Notes: generated from the letters alone by a model not told the origin. Counted from the first letter of the stretch, positions 1-11,739 are shown. The stretch is 64,000 bases of DNA from Ophioderma brevispina (GCA_023653785.1 JAMKCH010001624.1:17806-81805), one strand, 5' to 3'. Made by a program: numbers and translations.

Positions 1-320
1 TCTCTATGACATCTTAAAGAGTTCAGTTACCAAAATCAAATTTTGCCAAGGGGTCGTTTGGCAGTCATCTGGAGATAAGAGAGCAGTCATATAAAGTGGT
101 TTCAATTTAGTTAAAAGGTATCTTACAAGAATATAAAAAATAAAAAAAAATATACTTTGGAATATATAGTTACCAAACATAGGGGTGAAAACCCCTGTGA
201 CAATGGTCATCAAACTTTGATTGGTCATTGTATACGTGGGAACAAACTTTCAAAATGCTCACATTAGAGACAAAATGGTGTCAAATTGTTGATATGAGCA
301 TGAGCAATTTGGAAATGTAC
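1..320. other. No recognisable feature
   Basis: AT-rich DNA. The only open frame, 74 codons on the minus strand, is hydrophobic and of chance type, with no family resemblance. No inverted repeat or RNA signature was seen. Confidence 0.5.
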
Positions 321-324
321 AGTT

Positions 325-400
325 CCTTGATGTTGGTTTAGTGTTAAGGAGGGTCACCTCACATTCGGGTGGTCCAGGTTCAAACCCTGGCTATCGTTGT
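325..400 (+). repeat. tRNA-derived SINE head (Pol III promoter)
   Basis: A box-A-like string TGGTTTAGTGTTAAGG lies at 334-349 and a clean B box GGTTCAAACCC at 377-387. A perfect 5-bp T-arm stem (CCAGG/CCTGG, 374-390) encloses the TTCAAAC loop. The spacing between the boxes fits a tRNA body. The expected acceptor stem does not pair (CTATCGT at 391-397 has no partner near 325), so this is a tRNA-like head rather than a functional tRNA. The downstream body, and where the element ends, could not be fixed. An alternative is a decayed tRNA pseudogene. Confidence 0.6.
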
Positions 401-3329
401 CTAATCTTAAGTTGAAGGTGACGTCACTGCGCTTCATGCTGCACAGCCATGATCTGCGAATAAAAGGGGGCACAAATCGAGACGCAATGGGGAATGCAAA
501 AAGACGCATAATACGTCACTTCACTTGAGGTGAGACAAAGATATAGGTCATACCAAGACTTTAAAAATGGTACATTACGCCTTCTGCCAGATGCCTTGGA
601 TTTAAAGAATGGAGCAAGGGAGATAAATGCAGAGTTAACAGAAGACTAACCCCTTACTGTAGCTTTAACTGCATTTGGCAGACGTGTCCTGTGGCCTTAG
701 GGTATGGAAACGGAGATAGGACGGCATATGTACCATTTGGAGCGGAAGGGATTTAACTTTTTAAAGAGGATTTTTTTAGATAATTCATGACAGGACACTA
801 CGAAAGGGCAAAAGACTGTCCGTCCATGCCAAAAACATTTTTGGCCGGTTTCTTCATCTTTTGGATATCACACAACCTGAAAGACCTTAAGGTTTCAATT
901 GTCAGGGTGGGGGGGCCCACATCTGTCATTCCAAAAGTAAAGGTTGCCGCGAGAGATTTCAAGTACCTATTTTCGGTCATATGTACTGCTTTCATAGATA
1001 GATACTCATAGACGACTTGCCTTTTATTTGGCTATAGAAATGTCGTAATGTGACAACAAAAGGTGATTTTGTATGCAAAATGCATTTTTGACCCACTTTT
1101 TTCATTTTATGTCTATGCATTTTATTTTTTTCACAAAAAAAATTCACGTGAGCAAAGCAAAAAAAACAAAAACCTTTAAAAAAAGCACTAAAAGGACAAT
1201 TTTAACAAAATGCATGCAGTGCAGTCTTCCGAGAATTTTTCTTGGCATGTATCTAGTGCCCCAACACCCTATTGAATCAAAAACACAGTTACATTTAACT
1301 GAAGACTACCGAAATTGTTTGTTACAAAATTGATTTATAAATAAATTGTTATCATTACAATTTCTTATTACAGTAAAAAAAAAAAAGAAAAAAAAAAAAA
1401 AAAATTTATATTATTACACATGTAGTTGTCCTATACCCAATTATAAGCGTGTGGTCTTTAGAGATCAAACTGTCAGGTCTCTGAGATTATTAAAAATAAT
1501 ACAAATGACTTGTACACTTGCCATAAGGTGGTGACCAATTTTTTTGTCATTGTTAAACAAAAACACCGAATTACAAATTCCGATTCAAAGCGTCCAGCTT
1601 TATTGGAGGCCTTTACATAAGATTGATATCAGAATATTGTTAAAGCCTTCATCATTTTCATGGGAGAGTCAGAGACAAGTCCAATATTTTTCACGGTGTA
1701 GTGCATACAGTATTATGGAAATCTACTGATAAAAGCCAGCAAATTTATTACACAAGAAGAACTAGCTTCACCGAGATTTACAATTACCGGGAACAATTGC
1801 CAAAATGAAGTATTTATTCCAATGTCAAAATTTCAATACTTTCATCACAGCTGTTTGAAATCTCATTTATTACGACAAAAACCAGAATAAAACAAAAAAT
1901 ATCAACGGCAACACTTTTGACTTCTTATATTGGTGGTATGTATTCCACTACATCCTCTGTAAAATTCAAGAAATTTCATTGCAGGAAGTATGATATTTCT
2001 TCACAGATGTCTACGGAATAATGGCCAATAGAGGGTGCTAGAACATACAAATCAAGACCTTTGTAAGCCTATAATGGCAAGATTCCTGCCTGGTTCTGTT
2101 CCTGTTTTTGCGAGGAATCGCTCTTATGCCCTGAAATCAGTTGCCAGCATTGATGGTCACACTGCTTAAAATGTTCTAGAATAAAAGTGACATAGTCCAT
2201 TTCTCCGGTCAGTGACATCAAAGCGCTTTGAATAACGCCCGCGTTTTATGCTGCATCTACTGCATAACCGCTACGTCACGATGAGGAAGAAAATGCTTAT
2301 ATTTGCATGTGCGGGTCAGGGCAGGAAAACCTTGTGTGCATTTTTGGCCCTTGAACATGTTTAAAGGAATCTTTAGTCGGTGGACGTCTAGGCACACAGC
2401 CTGAGGGATGGACATGGAATACAGATTTTCTGTTGATAGATTTAGTTCATTAGGACCTAAGGCCCAATAATTTTTGGAGGGTGTGCAAAAATTTGTTTTA
2501 CAGTGCCATTTTTTGAAAATCCAATATGGCTGCTACCATGTCCCAAATCATAAAAATCCATTAAGTATTTCCGATAGAGAAAAATATCTCTCTGTACTCC
2601 GGTGTTTTAAGCCAACGAGAAAGTGTTGGTAATGTAATTTTATCATTTACATTGCAACAAAATTCAAAATATGGCTGCTCAAAGTCAAAATGATATCGGA
2701 ATCATTAAAATGATCTTAACTCCTCCAGTATACCTATGTACGCTACTGAATACAACTGAACACCTAAAACGTGTTCTGCAGGTGTTCAAAATCTGTTACA
2801 ATTGATCACAACCTGCAAGTGTTACTTTAACACCTCTGAATGCACTTCCCAAAGCATCGGACACTGAAGTGTTCTGCACGTTTTGCCGTTAGAGGCTTGA
2901 TTCCAGTGTCTATAATGCATTTGATTTATGATTTACACTTTGAGATACAGGTATTTGATCACTAGAAACCCTTTTAACTGGCATTTCTCTGTAATGGACG
3001 TTTTCAAAAATTCAAGAGACAGCCAATACCAGCGCCTTTTAATTTAAAATTAGTAAAACCTACATTATAGTGTATTTATTATATGAAGTTACATCAACTA
3101 ATTATTAATAGAAAGGTGAAATAAGTATGGGATAAATAAGTATTTGACCACTTTGACATTCTATCTGGAATTTCTGTTTCTTTAACATGCAAAAAATGTT
3201 ATGATGGTGGACCAATGTGGCTGCCTTTTTACCTTCTTTTAAACTAATAAATTACAATACATCTGTAGTATTTTAGTTTAAACAACACAAAATGTGTATT
3301 AAAGGTAAATTAAAGTTATGAATGTATGT
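401..3329. other. No gene; AT-rich intergenic DNA
   Basis: Open frames here are short, out of register with one another and lack family signatures. An A-rich tract sits at 1374-1404. Around 2757-2880 the words AACACCT and AGGTGTT recur in both orientations, suggesting an old small inverted-repeat element, but no clear ends were found. Nothing else is supported. Confidence 0.5.
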
Positions 3330-3640
3330 ATTTGAGCAAGAATAACATGTATTTCACCTCATTCCTGATATGTTGACACTGACTTGATTGATTGGAGGAT
3401 TCACCTCTAAGGATGTTGCTTACAGTCTCGGAGTCCCATAATCTAGTCAGGGTTATGACATGGTATCACTGGGTACATCAGGAAAATGTTTCCCACTCAT
3501 GAATTAATTCTTTCAATTCACCTGTTGACTTTGTGGGAGGTGACCCTAATTTGTTGTCTGAAAATTGGCAAGATGTCAGAATTGCAAATTGAACATAATC
3601 ATTTCTGTGTTTACAGTGCTGGCTTGTTCAGGTTTGACCT
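3330..3640 (-). pseudogene. Reverse transcriptase N-terminal part (Gmr1-like), truncated
   Basis: After the integrase tail the minus strand encodes GHLPQSQQV at about 3540-3515. Next come a spacer resembling LKELIHEWE, then FPDVPSD near 3490-3470, and a string resembling the GDA-PIKQHPYRVNP region that precedes RT motif 1 in Ty3-type polymerases. A last recognisable scrap, EVKYML, lies near 3340. At least two frame changes and several stops interrupt it. The catalytic core with the YxDD box would lie below 3330 and is absent, so the element lost its polymerase. This fragment proves that RT followed integrase. Confidence 0.7.
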
Positions 3641-3714
3641 CTGTGATTTCATCATTTGTACACTCATCACTAACTCTGGATGAAATCACACACGCAGGCT
3701 TAACATACTCATCT

Positions 3715-4870
3715 CTTCATTATACTCTTGAGCAATTTATGTGACATAATTGTCGACTTCCTTTTACTTCTACCTGGTGTTTTGCTCACATAGTCAAGGT
3801 TCCACTTGTTCTCAATCTCATATGCTCAAGAATACTTGGCTTGCAAGGATGCCCTTGTATTGAAAAAAGTGCAAAAACTTTATCACCTGGCTTGACTACT
3901 CTTTTCTCGCATCTTTGTCATACCATGGTTTTCATTTTGCCGGACTCGTTGAGATTTGTTATGGACAATTAGGGGCTCTTTGGAGCCTGTGTCTGAATGA
4001 GGCAGTCTAACAAATTCACATTCAGGATTTTCACACACATTTTCTTTCAGTAGTTCAATGGTACCCTAACTTTGTGACCAAACACCAAATAAAATGGACT
4101 GAATCCTATGACTCTTGTACAGCCTCCCGGGAGCAAATAACAGGAGATGAACTCCCCATCCCATCCCTCTCAAATTCAAAAACAATCGGTTTGTCATTGT
4201 TTCAAGTGGTGGTACCTTGCTAGGGCCCGCTGGGATTCTGGGTGGTATGCTGAAGAAGGTACTGGGACATTCCCAACTGGTCCATGACTTGTGGAACAAA
4301 CCTGACATGAAATTTGATCCTTTGATCAGTACCTGAATTGATTTTGGAAGGCGCCCTTATACTAAGGTGAAAAACTTTGGTTAAGCTTTCACTATACTCT
4401 GTGCCCTAAAATTTCTTCAAGGGTATAGCCCAGGGATTCTTGTGGAAGCACAGATGATATCCAGTAAATTCCGATTTCCTGACTTGGTCTTGGAAGTGGT
4501 CCTACGCAGCTATTAAGACCCTACTAATGGCTCATCAAATGCTGGTATGGGTTGCAAGGAGCATTAGGAATTCTGATTGGGCTGCCCACCATTTGACATG
4601 TATGTGTGACAAGTCTTACAATACTCAGACACATCTTTCTGAGTGTATAGGCCACCAAAATGACTCTTAATTCTGTCATGTGTTTTCTAACACCTAATTC
4701 CTGCCATGGGAATATCATGGGCTTATGCCTATCACTTCCCTTATGGTATACCTTGGCACTACAATTTGATGCACGACTTTCTATTCCTCATCTACAAGTG
4801 CATAGGGTGGCCGCCATTTTCTCATGAGGGAACACCATTTTGTTTGTAGAAAAATACCGGAATTTGCTCG
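3715..4870 (-). pseudogene. Retroviral-type integrase of the Gmr1-like element
   Basis: The minus strand carries the parts of a Ty3-type integrase in order. First is a lead-in region with WRPPYALVDEE near 4800. The HHCC zinc finger follows (HTCQMVGSP at about 4604-4578). A decayed DDE core has GSNFMSGLF near 4320 and SAYHPESQ-like residues near 4250. The conserved LLLFA...VIGFSPF block is near 4140-4080. The C-terminal domain has KPGDKVFALF near 3870 and QLCHIN near 3740. The enzyme would join element cDNA to host DNA. Frame shifts between every block and stops in the core make it inactive, and the first catalytic Asp region is not intact. Protease lies just upstream with no RT between. Confidence 0.82.
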
Positions 4871-5249
4871 GCTTCCTGTTGCGACAATGCCTATCACCAA
4901 TGTCCTAAGTGCTGGGTCGTGTGCTGCTCATTACCAGCTTGTATGGCTTAAAGGTCGCCTTTACAGTCCCTAACTCTATCATGCTCCGGCTGGATTTCAT
5001 CTGTTTACCAGCTTGTCACTTGTGTGCTCAGGGGATGGAGTTTCACTAACAGGGGAATTTAGTTCCCCTGAGAGGGAGATGACTCCAAATTCTCTAAACT
5101 TGAGAGAAAGTGAAAAGTACCTCTATTGGGACCAAGTCATCCTAGACGCTCTTCCTATGGGAATGTGTATGAGTATTTGGACTCATCACCTGCTCACTGT
5201 TTCCTGTGAGGCTTTTCTAGTAATTGACCGTTACTGAACCAGCGGGATA

Positions 5250-5560
5250 AATATCTATTTCCTCATCAAATCCACTGTACAGGGCCACTGGGAAATATGG
5301 ATCTGGGAGCACTTCCCCCCTGCCAAATCATTCCATAACAACATGGTACCCCTTTAACTGCGGAGTTCTTGGTCTAAAACACCAATTTTGACAGTTCCAG
5401 AAACCAAGTCTGAATTCAAATTCAGTTTGTGAAGAGGGACACTAATACAATCATACCTATCCCCTGATCATGGCACTAGTTCCTGTGGACTATCAATATC
5501 AAATGGAAGTCCATCTTCCAATATCATGGACTGCGAGCAGCACGTGTCCGCATGATTTAA
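5250..5560 (-). pseudogene. Aspartic protease of the Gmr1-like element, degenerate
   Basis: The minus strand shows the active-site region as DTCCSQS at 5548-5528 where a working enzyme has D-T/S-G-A, so the glycine and alanine are both replaced by cysteine. Downstream come VPLHKLNLNSDLVSG and then NDLAGGK, the typical protease C-terminal stretch of this element group. The enzyme would cut the Gag-Pol polyprotein. Stops interrupt the frame. A linker of about 400 bp with many stops then leads straight into the integrase lead-in. Confidence 0.72.
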
Positions 5561-5699
5561 TGGGTTTTGGATCTAAATAAACTATCACCTGAAAGTGTAG
5601 ACACAAATCCCTCCAAACAAAGGCTAAATTCAGCCATTACTTTTTCTGTGTAAATTCCCTTTTGTGGGATTCTTGTTTCTGGACAGAAGAATGAACTTT

Positions 5700-6995
5700 T
5701 GACCCAACGTAAAGGCCACAACCTATTGGTTTTGACTTACTTTTGGCTTTCTCCATTTGTGGGGGATAGCCAGGTATCTCCCAACACCTGGACTTTGTAT
5801 GTCATTGCTTTTACAGTGATGGCATGTGAACGGTGATTGGGTCCCACACATGCTTATTGATTAGCACCATACTGTCTTTACTCCCCTTTTCATGGGACCT
5901 GACTGGGATTTCCCCTCCCTGAGTGCTACCATGAGATGCTTTGTTAGAAACAGACGATGTTGTACCTTGTTTTGTGTACTAGTAAATCTTGGCTAGGCCT
6001 ACTGTATGACTTAATTGTGTGTAAATGCATCATCGTCGGCCTTGACGCTATTTTCACGAAAGTGTCAATTTTGTTTTCATCACGATGCGTTTGATATCTG
6101 GGATGTAGACACTGTTTGAACTCTGCAACTAACATCACTCCCTAACGTTGACCAAAATTTGCCCGACTTCTTTTGAGAGAGGCCAGCGATCCACAAATTT
6201 GTTCCTTTACACGGGCAAATCAAACAGGGTCTGGTCATCCTTTTCATGACAAGCTGAATTTTGTCTATTGCCTCTGGTACCAATTAATATGCTTTGAGCA
6301 CGATGCTTAACTCCTCATAATCACTACATCTGTCTAATGACATGGCCGATATATATTTTCGGGCTTACCAATGAACACTGACGTAGCAAACAAGGGTTCC
6401 AAGACTCCTTGGGCCAGTTCAAGCTATTGGCAATTTTCTCAAGGGTTAAAGTATTGTCTTACTTCTTGTTCCTGAAATTTGGAACCAGGCGAATATTTTT
6501 GCCGCATCAAAACCAGAGGGATTGGAAGAGGCTGACGAGCTAGCCTGGTGTTTCAATTTATAACTCTAACTGAGCTTCAAGCTCTTTGTTTCATCTCATT
6601 TTGCACTTCCATTTCCGTGTGTTTCATTAATTTGCAACGTTTCCTTTCTAGTCTTTGTCTTTTCAATTTGCCAATTCATCTCTTTTTGTTGGATCTCATT
6701 TTTGCATTTGCATCTGCAATTTCTTTTTCTCATTCAATTCCTTCTCTTTTGCTTATTCCATTTTCTTCAATTCATTTTCTAATTCCTTTGAAATTCACTT
6801 CTTTTAACTGGAATGCATCACTTTTGCCCTGTTCAGAACCTCTTCTATCTTTTCCAATATGAGAACTATCACAAACATCTTCCTGGACAAACTATTCAAT
6901 CAAACTCTTTTGATGATCTGTTTTCTCATGGCATGTTTTGCCTCAAGTCCTAAATGCTTGGCGAGGTTTAATTAACTCAGGCTTTCTCAGCTCAT
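5700..6995 (-). pseudogene. Gag of the Gmr1-like element, broken
   Basis: A plausible start codon on the minus strand lies at 6995-6993, followed by MDELRKPELIK, matching the usual Gag N-terminus of this group. A strongly charged coiled coil rich in Glu and Lys covers about 6860-6545. The capsid part contains MVPEAIDKIQ at about 6283 and AEFKQCLHPRYQTHRDENK at about 6125-6070, resembling the EEFK-x-C-x-P-x-x-x-x-T-H-x-x-E block of related Gags. A possible CCHC remnant (CHHC) lies near 5830. Gag would form the particle that packages element RNA. Frame changes and stops occur throughout. Confidence 0.68.
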
Positions 6996-7219
6996 CCAAA
7001 CTTCTCCCAATTTATTGCCTTAGGAACACTCTGGATTCAACTCCATTGTGATTGTACTCTACAACACTATATATTAACTTGAACCAAACTACAAGGGTTC
7101 GTACATGATAATACACACAAAATTTTGTATGCCAAAAAGTTGCACAATGTTACAATATTAATCACAGTTTGTAATGTGTAAATTCTGAACAAAAAAGGCC
7201 TCAAATTTATCTCAATTCA

Positions 7220-7240
7220 TCCCGGAGACGAGCCCCAATC
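7220..7240 (-). promoter_or_regulatory. Primer binding site, tRNA-Pro-like
   Basis: Directly inside the LTR edge, the minus strand reads TTGGGGCTCGTCTCCGGGAT. This is the tRNA-Pro primer site used by many retroelements, here with one G missing and a two-base TC insertion. Its position next to the TGTTATGACG LTR edge supports the call. Confidence 0.6.
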
Positions 7241-8040
7241 TGTTATGACGTCTTGTGGACGCCTAAGGTCAGAAAGAAATACCGTCCAAAACAAAATAAA
7301 CGAGCCCGGCTGCCACAAAGATCGTAAATTATATATAATAAACAGTTTTATGATCTTTACGTTTGGTTCAGGAATTTTGGTTGTCAAAACATTAAAGTAA
7401 ATCGAATTACAGAATTACACACAATTATTATACTTAATTGTAAACAAGATGTCCACTGTGTCCACATGTAGCGTTGCGGTTCAACGATATGTCCTCACAG
7501 CGAGACTCCAAAATGACACGCACAAGTTCATACAAAAATCAAGTAATAATTCCAAGGGACCTTCTCAGTCCTGAAGGTAATTTGTCCAGCAGTTCAAAGA
7601 TCGACGGGAGACGTTCCTCGACGACAAATGTTCAACAATAATTAAAATCCAGGAATTACCACCATCAGTCTGTCGCTTTTGTCCTCATATAGGACCACAA
7701 CTGGAATCACTTTTTGATTCAAAATGAAGATCTTGGCTTAAACAGACGACAGCAGACAATTAGCATCAAGCTCCGGCGGCCGCATCCATAATATTAATCC
7801 TGGCACTAGATGTATAGAACTCAATATCCATTATTGTAGAGAAAAAAACTATAGCTATATATAATGTATAGCTCCAGAGCTCTAGTTCAGCTCCTCTTGT
7901 TTCAAACTGCTGGCCTGCAGTCCTTCAGTCACAACTGCTATTTATCCTTTCACACGGCTAGATTTCCCTTTCTACAATAATTCATTACATCATCCTCATG
8001 CATCTAAAAATTACATTGCACCATCAAATCAGATTTCACA
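7241..8040 (-). repeat. Presumed 5' LTR of the Gmr1-like element (outer edge not located)
   Basis: The LTR inner edge is at 7241, where the plus strand begins TGTTATGACG, i.e. the minus-strand LTR ends in CA. AT-rich TATA-type strings occur at 7332-7345 and 7856-7866. No second LTR exists in the window for comparison, so the outer boundary is a guess; 8040 is nominal. No coding signature is seen inside. Confidence 0.4.
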
Positions 8041-8684
8041 ATCTAAATTAAATCACTGTCATATATATAACTTTGTGGGGGAATTCCTAGGTTCTGCAAT
8101 ATTTTGATCTCAAAAGCATATATAAACAAGTTCTAAGTTTACATTCTTGGGGAATTCCCCACTCCTTATTGTGCAACTTTAAACAAGGTGCAAGTAGCAA
8201 AACAACCTAGGGGTATTCATTTCTCTCTTTTATAGTAAACAACAATTACATTTGCCCGTGAGAAATCTCTTCTCACATGAAAATGGAAAATAATATTTTT
8301 AAGTTTAATCAGAAAAATGTGCTGCCAATATAACACCACATTCTGCATGACTATTACATTATCACCCTGTCTATAATAGATGGCTTTAAACATGTTCAAG
8401 GGCCAAAGAGATAGTAACAGTTTTTCCTGCCCAACAATGATGGGGTGGTAAACAGACAGAGCAGTGAGAGATTAATAAATTTATACACCTCATAATATTC
8501 ATGAACATAGCATGCTATTTCATTGGCTGATTTCTATTAATGCTATTTCCCTAGGGGAAATCGATTTGACTTAGTTCCCTACAACCCTGTCCCCAGAGTC
8601 ACAGTGCTGTTGTATTTTTTGTAATTAAACAAATACTACATGGTTTATATCGGGAAATAGGGCACACTATTTTCCCTTGGTTAC
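8041..8684. other. No recognisable gene
   Basis: AT-rich DNA that may include the outer part of the LTR. GGGGAATTCC occurs at about 8079 and again at about 8150. No coding or RNA signature was seen. Confidence 0.4.
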
Positions 8685-8742
8685 TGGCTACAGGCCTATC
8701 ACCCCAAACTGAAGGGTAGGGGTGGTGATAGGCCCGTAGCCA
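8685..8742. repeat. Long near-perfect hairpin
   Basis: TGGCTACAGGCCTATCACC at 8685-8703 pairs with GGTGATAGGCCCGTAGCCA ending at 8742 with a single mismatch, leaving a loop of about 20 bases. It looks like a minimal foldback element or the centre of a palindromic repeat. No target duplication was identified. Confidence 0.7.
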
Positions 8743-9130
8743 CTCTTGTTTTTTTACCAGAAAAATATGTGCGCAATTCAGATATACACCATGTAGTATT
8801 TGTAGATTCTTGATGTGATCTAAGTATTTACATAACAAAATTTTAATATTACCATAACGCTTAATTGCAATAAGGGGAGGGGAAAGGGATTTTCATTTTA
8901 GAGGCGAGAATTTGGTGGCACATTCAAAAATGTATTTTGGACCACTATGTACATTGGTAAAAGATTTTACTTTTCCTTGTTGGAATGTTGGTCATGTTGA
9001 TTGTACCCATTTAAATCAAGACAAGAGTTTTGGTACAAAAACCCAACGGCAAAGTAGTTGTCGGGGGGTCACTTCCCCCCCTTATGCAACAGGGGGAGTG
9101 CAGAAAGAATAGAAGGACCTAAGCTGACAT

Positions 9131-9270
9131 GGTGGTATTCTGAAAGGGAGATTTCTCGCCGTTTACAAGCAAAATTTTAGAGTATGTTGTAAGAAATAAA
9201 AGGTTCCCATCTTGTAGGTCTAACCTGGTTTAAACCAGGTCTAAATTTAGTCCCCTTTCAGAATACCAAC
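9131..9270. mobile_element. 140-bp MITE with GGTATTCTGAAAGGG termini
   Basis: The left end GGTATTCTGAAAGGG at 9134-9148 is repeated inverted at the right end (CCCTTTCAGAATACC, 9253-9267). The body has no coding capacity. An 18-bp perfect palindrome, ACCTGGTTTAAACCAGGT, lies inside at about 9223-9240. The target duplication is unclear, so the superfamily is not assigned. Confidence 0.72.
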
Positions 9271-9465
9271 ATATGTTTGCCAGCTAACTATAATATTCAA
9301 AACACAACAAATAATCTTGACTTTGAAGTACAAAATATAGGTATATAAATACCATAGCATATTACATGTCGGCTTCAAGAACAAGGGGATTTTAATTATA
9401 ACACAGAGAACAGAACACAATGGAAAAGAACAAAACAAAAATATAATAGAATTTTCACATTTATT

Positions 9466-10025
9466 AGCTTCCCCCCCCCTCCCTTAAAAAAAAACAACCC
9501 CCCACACCCCTCCCCCCCCCCCCCCCCCCCCGGGGGCGGGGGGGGGGGTACCCTGCTCATTCCAGGGGTTTTGAAAGTGACCATTTTCGGTTTGATTGTT
9601 GCAAAAAATATAACCCTAAACGGGACCAGTATTCAGTTTTAAAATACCCATTTTCGGTGGAAAATATACCCCTAACGGACCATATTTGCAGGTAACCTAT
9701 ACCCCCTCGCGGGACTGCTTCCTACGTGAAAAAAAACTATACCCTTTTTTAAAAAACCCAATATATGAGAAATAACACTGTAATACTGTAAGAGAATTTA
9801 CCCCACGCAGGGTTATTGTTACTGACTGTTCAAGTAATTTTCCCATGTTTTCAATGAGCCAGTTCACAAATCTTACCTGGAATTTTATTACCCTAGAGGG
9901 ACTAGAACTTGATATTGTGAATTGTACCCTAGCGGTAGGCCCGCATTTGCAGCTAGTCCCTCCCGTTTTTTGGAAACGAGCAGGGTACCCGGACCCAAAA
10001 CCCCAAGAAACCCCCCCACCCCCCC
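9466..10025. mobile_element. Small inverted-repeat element with poly-C/poly-G ends
   Basis: GGGTACCCTGCTC near 9546 is mirrored by GAGCAGGGTACCC near 9979. Outside them lie a C tract running into a G tract (about 9504-9549) on the left and C runs (10012-10027) on the right. The body repeats phrases such as ACCCTAAACGGGAC and ACCCTAGAGGGAC, giving internal short repeats. No coding signature. The C-then-G block can fold on itself and is likely hard to sequence. Confidence 0.6.
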
Positions 10026-10067
10026 GGGGCTTTCGCGCTCATTAATATATTCAAAGAATATAAACAT
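10026..10067 (+). repeat. Fragment of dispersed family B
   Basis: GCTTTCGCGCTC followed by ATATTCAAAGAATATAA matches the left part of the family B copies at 16.7 and 44.9 kb. Only about 40 bp remain. Confidence 0.55.
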
Positions 10068-10147
10068 TGGACACCTTTAGTTAAGTTTTACATACGCATT
10101 TCAGCCACGCTTCTTATTACCTAATCAGAAAAATGCAAATAGAGAGC

Positions 10148-10893
10148 GTCGCGTGACTTTTTGCTGCGTAATGAAGCGTGTACGTGTTTTAATGTACCTT
10201 TGCGCGAATGCCTCTTGCGGACAAAACAAAAAACAATATTGAAAATGTAACAAAGTTTGTCAATTTAGACCAGATGAAATTTCAGTTCCTTCTGATTTTC
10301 TGAGTTAGAGGACAAAAGATGTTTGATTCAAAAGTGCATCAAGAGTATTTTCATCACCATCACATTCACAACATACTCATTTGAAGTTCAAAGATAAAGG
10401 TTATTTGAAAAAGAGCAGCTTTGAAATGGCGAGAAACGTGACTTTTTTTACTAAAACACAGATTGTTCCATTTCATGTTTCGCAAAATTTGGCAAAATTT
10501 TCAGACAAGGATAACTCCAAAAATAACCGAAAAAGTAAGGTGTAACTTTCCTACGATAGCAACAGGTCTTCGCTAGGAAAACGGTTTTCTAAATTTCATC
10601 TTTTGATTTCTAACTAAAGATATCTCCAAAAATATACTCACATTTTGGAAAAGTAAAAATCCCACTTTTTCAACCTTATATTTCAAAAAGTGATAAGCTC
10701 TTTTTTTTAAAAATGGAAAAATGTCCCTAGAAAATTTGTCTGTTTCTAAAAAATAACATAAGAAATCTGAAATTGACTGTTTATGCGGTCTGAAAAATTT
10801 GGGGCAAAAATCATGTGGTTTTTTTTAGTATTTTTCGTTTTTTAAGTTTTTAAAAGTTTTACATTAATATGATGCCACCGTCGGGTTCATAGT
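10148..10893 (+). repeat. Family A copy 1, truncated at both ends
   Basis: The sequence matches the plus-strand copy at 29.5-30.3 and 32.3-32.5 kb and the reverse complement of the copy at 39.18-40.22 kb. It runs from the TTTTTGCTGCGTAATGAAGCG block to the GATGCCACCGTCGGGTTC block. Both terminal inverted repeats are missing here. Confidence 0.75.
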
Positions 10894-11154
10894 TCCAATT
10901 TTCCAATTGGATGCATGCACTGGGCTATTATGGATAAATACACACTTTACATTCTGAGGTGAAATAAAACCATTTTTTAAATTACTCATGTACAGAAATG
11001 TTACATTATTATGTATGCTATACCATATCCATTGTAAAACTACTACTACTGGCATATTGCAAAGTGCCACATATGACCAGAGGTAACTGAGCCTGTTTAT
11101 ACAAAGACATGGTATGTGTCTTTGGCCAGTCTGTTACCTTAGTATTGTAAATAA

Positions 11155-11575
11155 ACGACCCCAAATCTACAGTTTTTATATTCAAATACTATTAATACCT
11201 GGAAGGCAAAGAATAATCCAAGGAATATCCATGGGTAGTAGTAGCAATCATGATATCACTACATATCGCCTTGTTTGGCTTCAAAGGGGAACAACAAAAG
11301 AAATAATATGCACGCGGGTTGCTTTTTCAACACCGCCTTGTGTGTTTGACAAATGGAGAGGTCAAACAGTATTCCCTTTGGAGGGAAACCACAAAAAACT
11401 GTATTTGTACAGACTTGGACTGAAGACGACATGATGATGAGGAAGAATGGCGGGAAACAACTACAGACAAGTACGTACCCAAGCACAATCTGGTACGAAA
11501 CAAAGAGCATCACCAAGAGTGGAGAGTTATGTATATCCCCATCCACCAACCGCGTATATCACCGGAAAAAAAAAC
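11155..11575 (+). repeat. Family C copy 1
   Basis: This block recurs in pieces at 13285-13391, 15297-15450, 16015-16165 and 16302-16325. Shared landmarks include GGCAAAGAATAATCC, CATGGGTAGTAGTAGCAATC, GAACAACAAAAGAAATA and TTGTACAGACTTGGACTGAA. Three overlapping open frames here of 71-106 codons are not conserved in the other copy. The repeat is followed by a C-rich minisatellite in both copies. Confidence 0.75.
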
Positions 11576-11739
11576 TTTAAAAAAAACCAGGGTAAACGTA
11601 ACAACACATATGATTCCAATTCACAAAAGGAATCATCTCCCTGTCAAAAAATATATATCTAAGGTAAAAAATAAACAATCACTTAAATACACAAACTTCC
11701 AAAAACAAATATCCCCTTTCCCAAATTAACTCTATCTGA

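Larger units (their letters stand above)
3330..7240 (-). mobile_element. Gmr1-like Ty3 retrotransposon, broken (gag-PR-IN-RT order)
   Basis: Read on the minus strand, the internal region runs from a primer-site-like sequence at 7240 through gag (about 6995-5700), protease (about 5560-5250), integrase (about 4870-3715) and the first part of the reverse transcriptase (about 3640-3330). Integrase follows protease directly, and RT comes after integrase. Most Ty3 elements place RT first. The reversed order is known for the Gmr1 group of deuterostome Ty3-like elements. The copy is dead: stops and frame changes occur in every domain, the RT core is missing, and no 3' LTR was found below 3330. The order is visible directly; the group assignment is from family knowledge. 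Confidence 0.82.

Noticed and set aside
325..400. Functional tRNA gene
   Set aside because: The T arm and B box are good, but no acceptor stem pairs and the anticodon arm is not convincing. A SINE head fits better.
11259..11662. Overlapping frames of 71-106 codons in family C as genes
   Set aside because: The second family C copy does not keep these frames, so they are chance.
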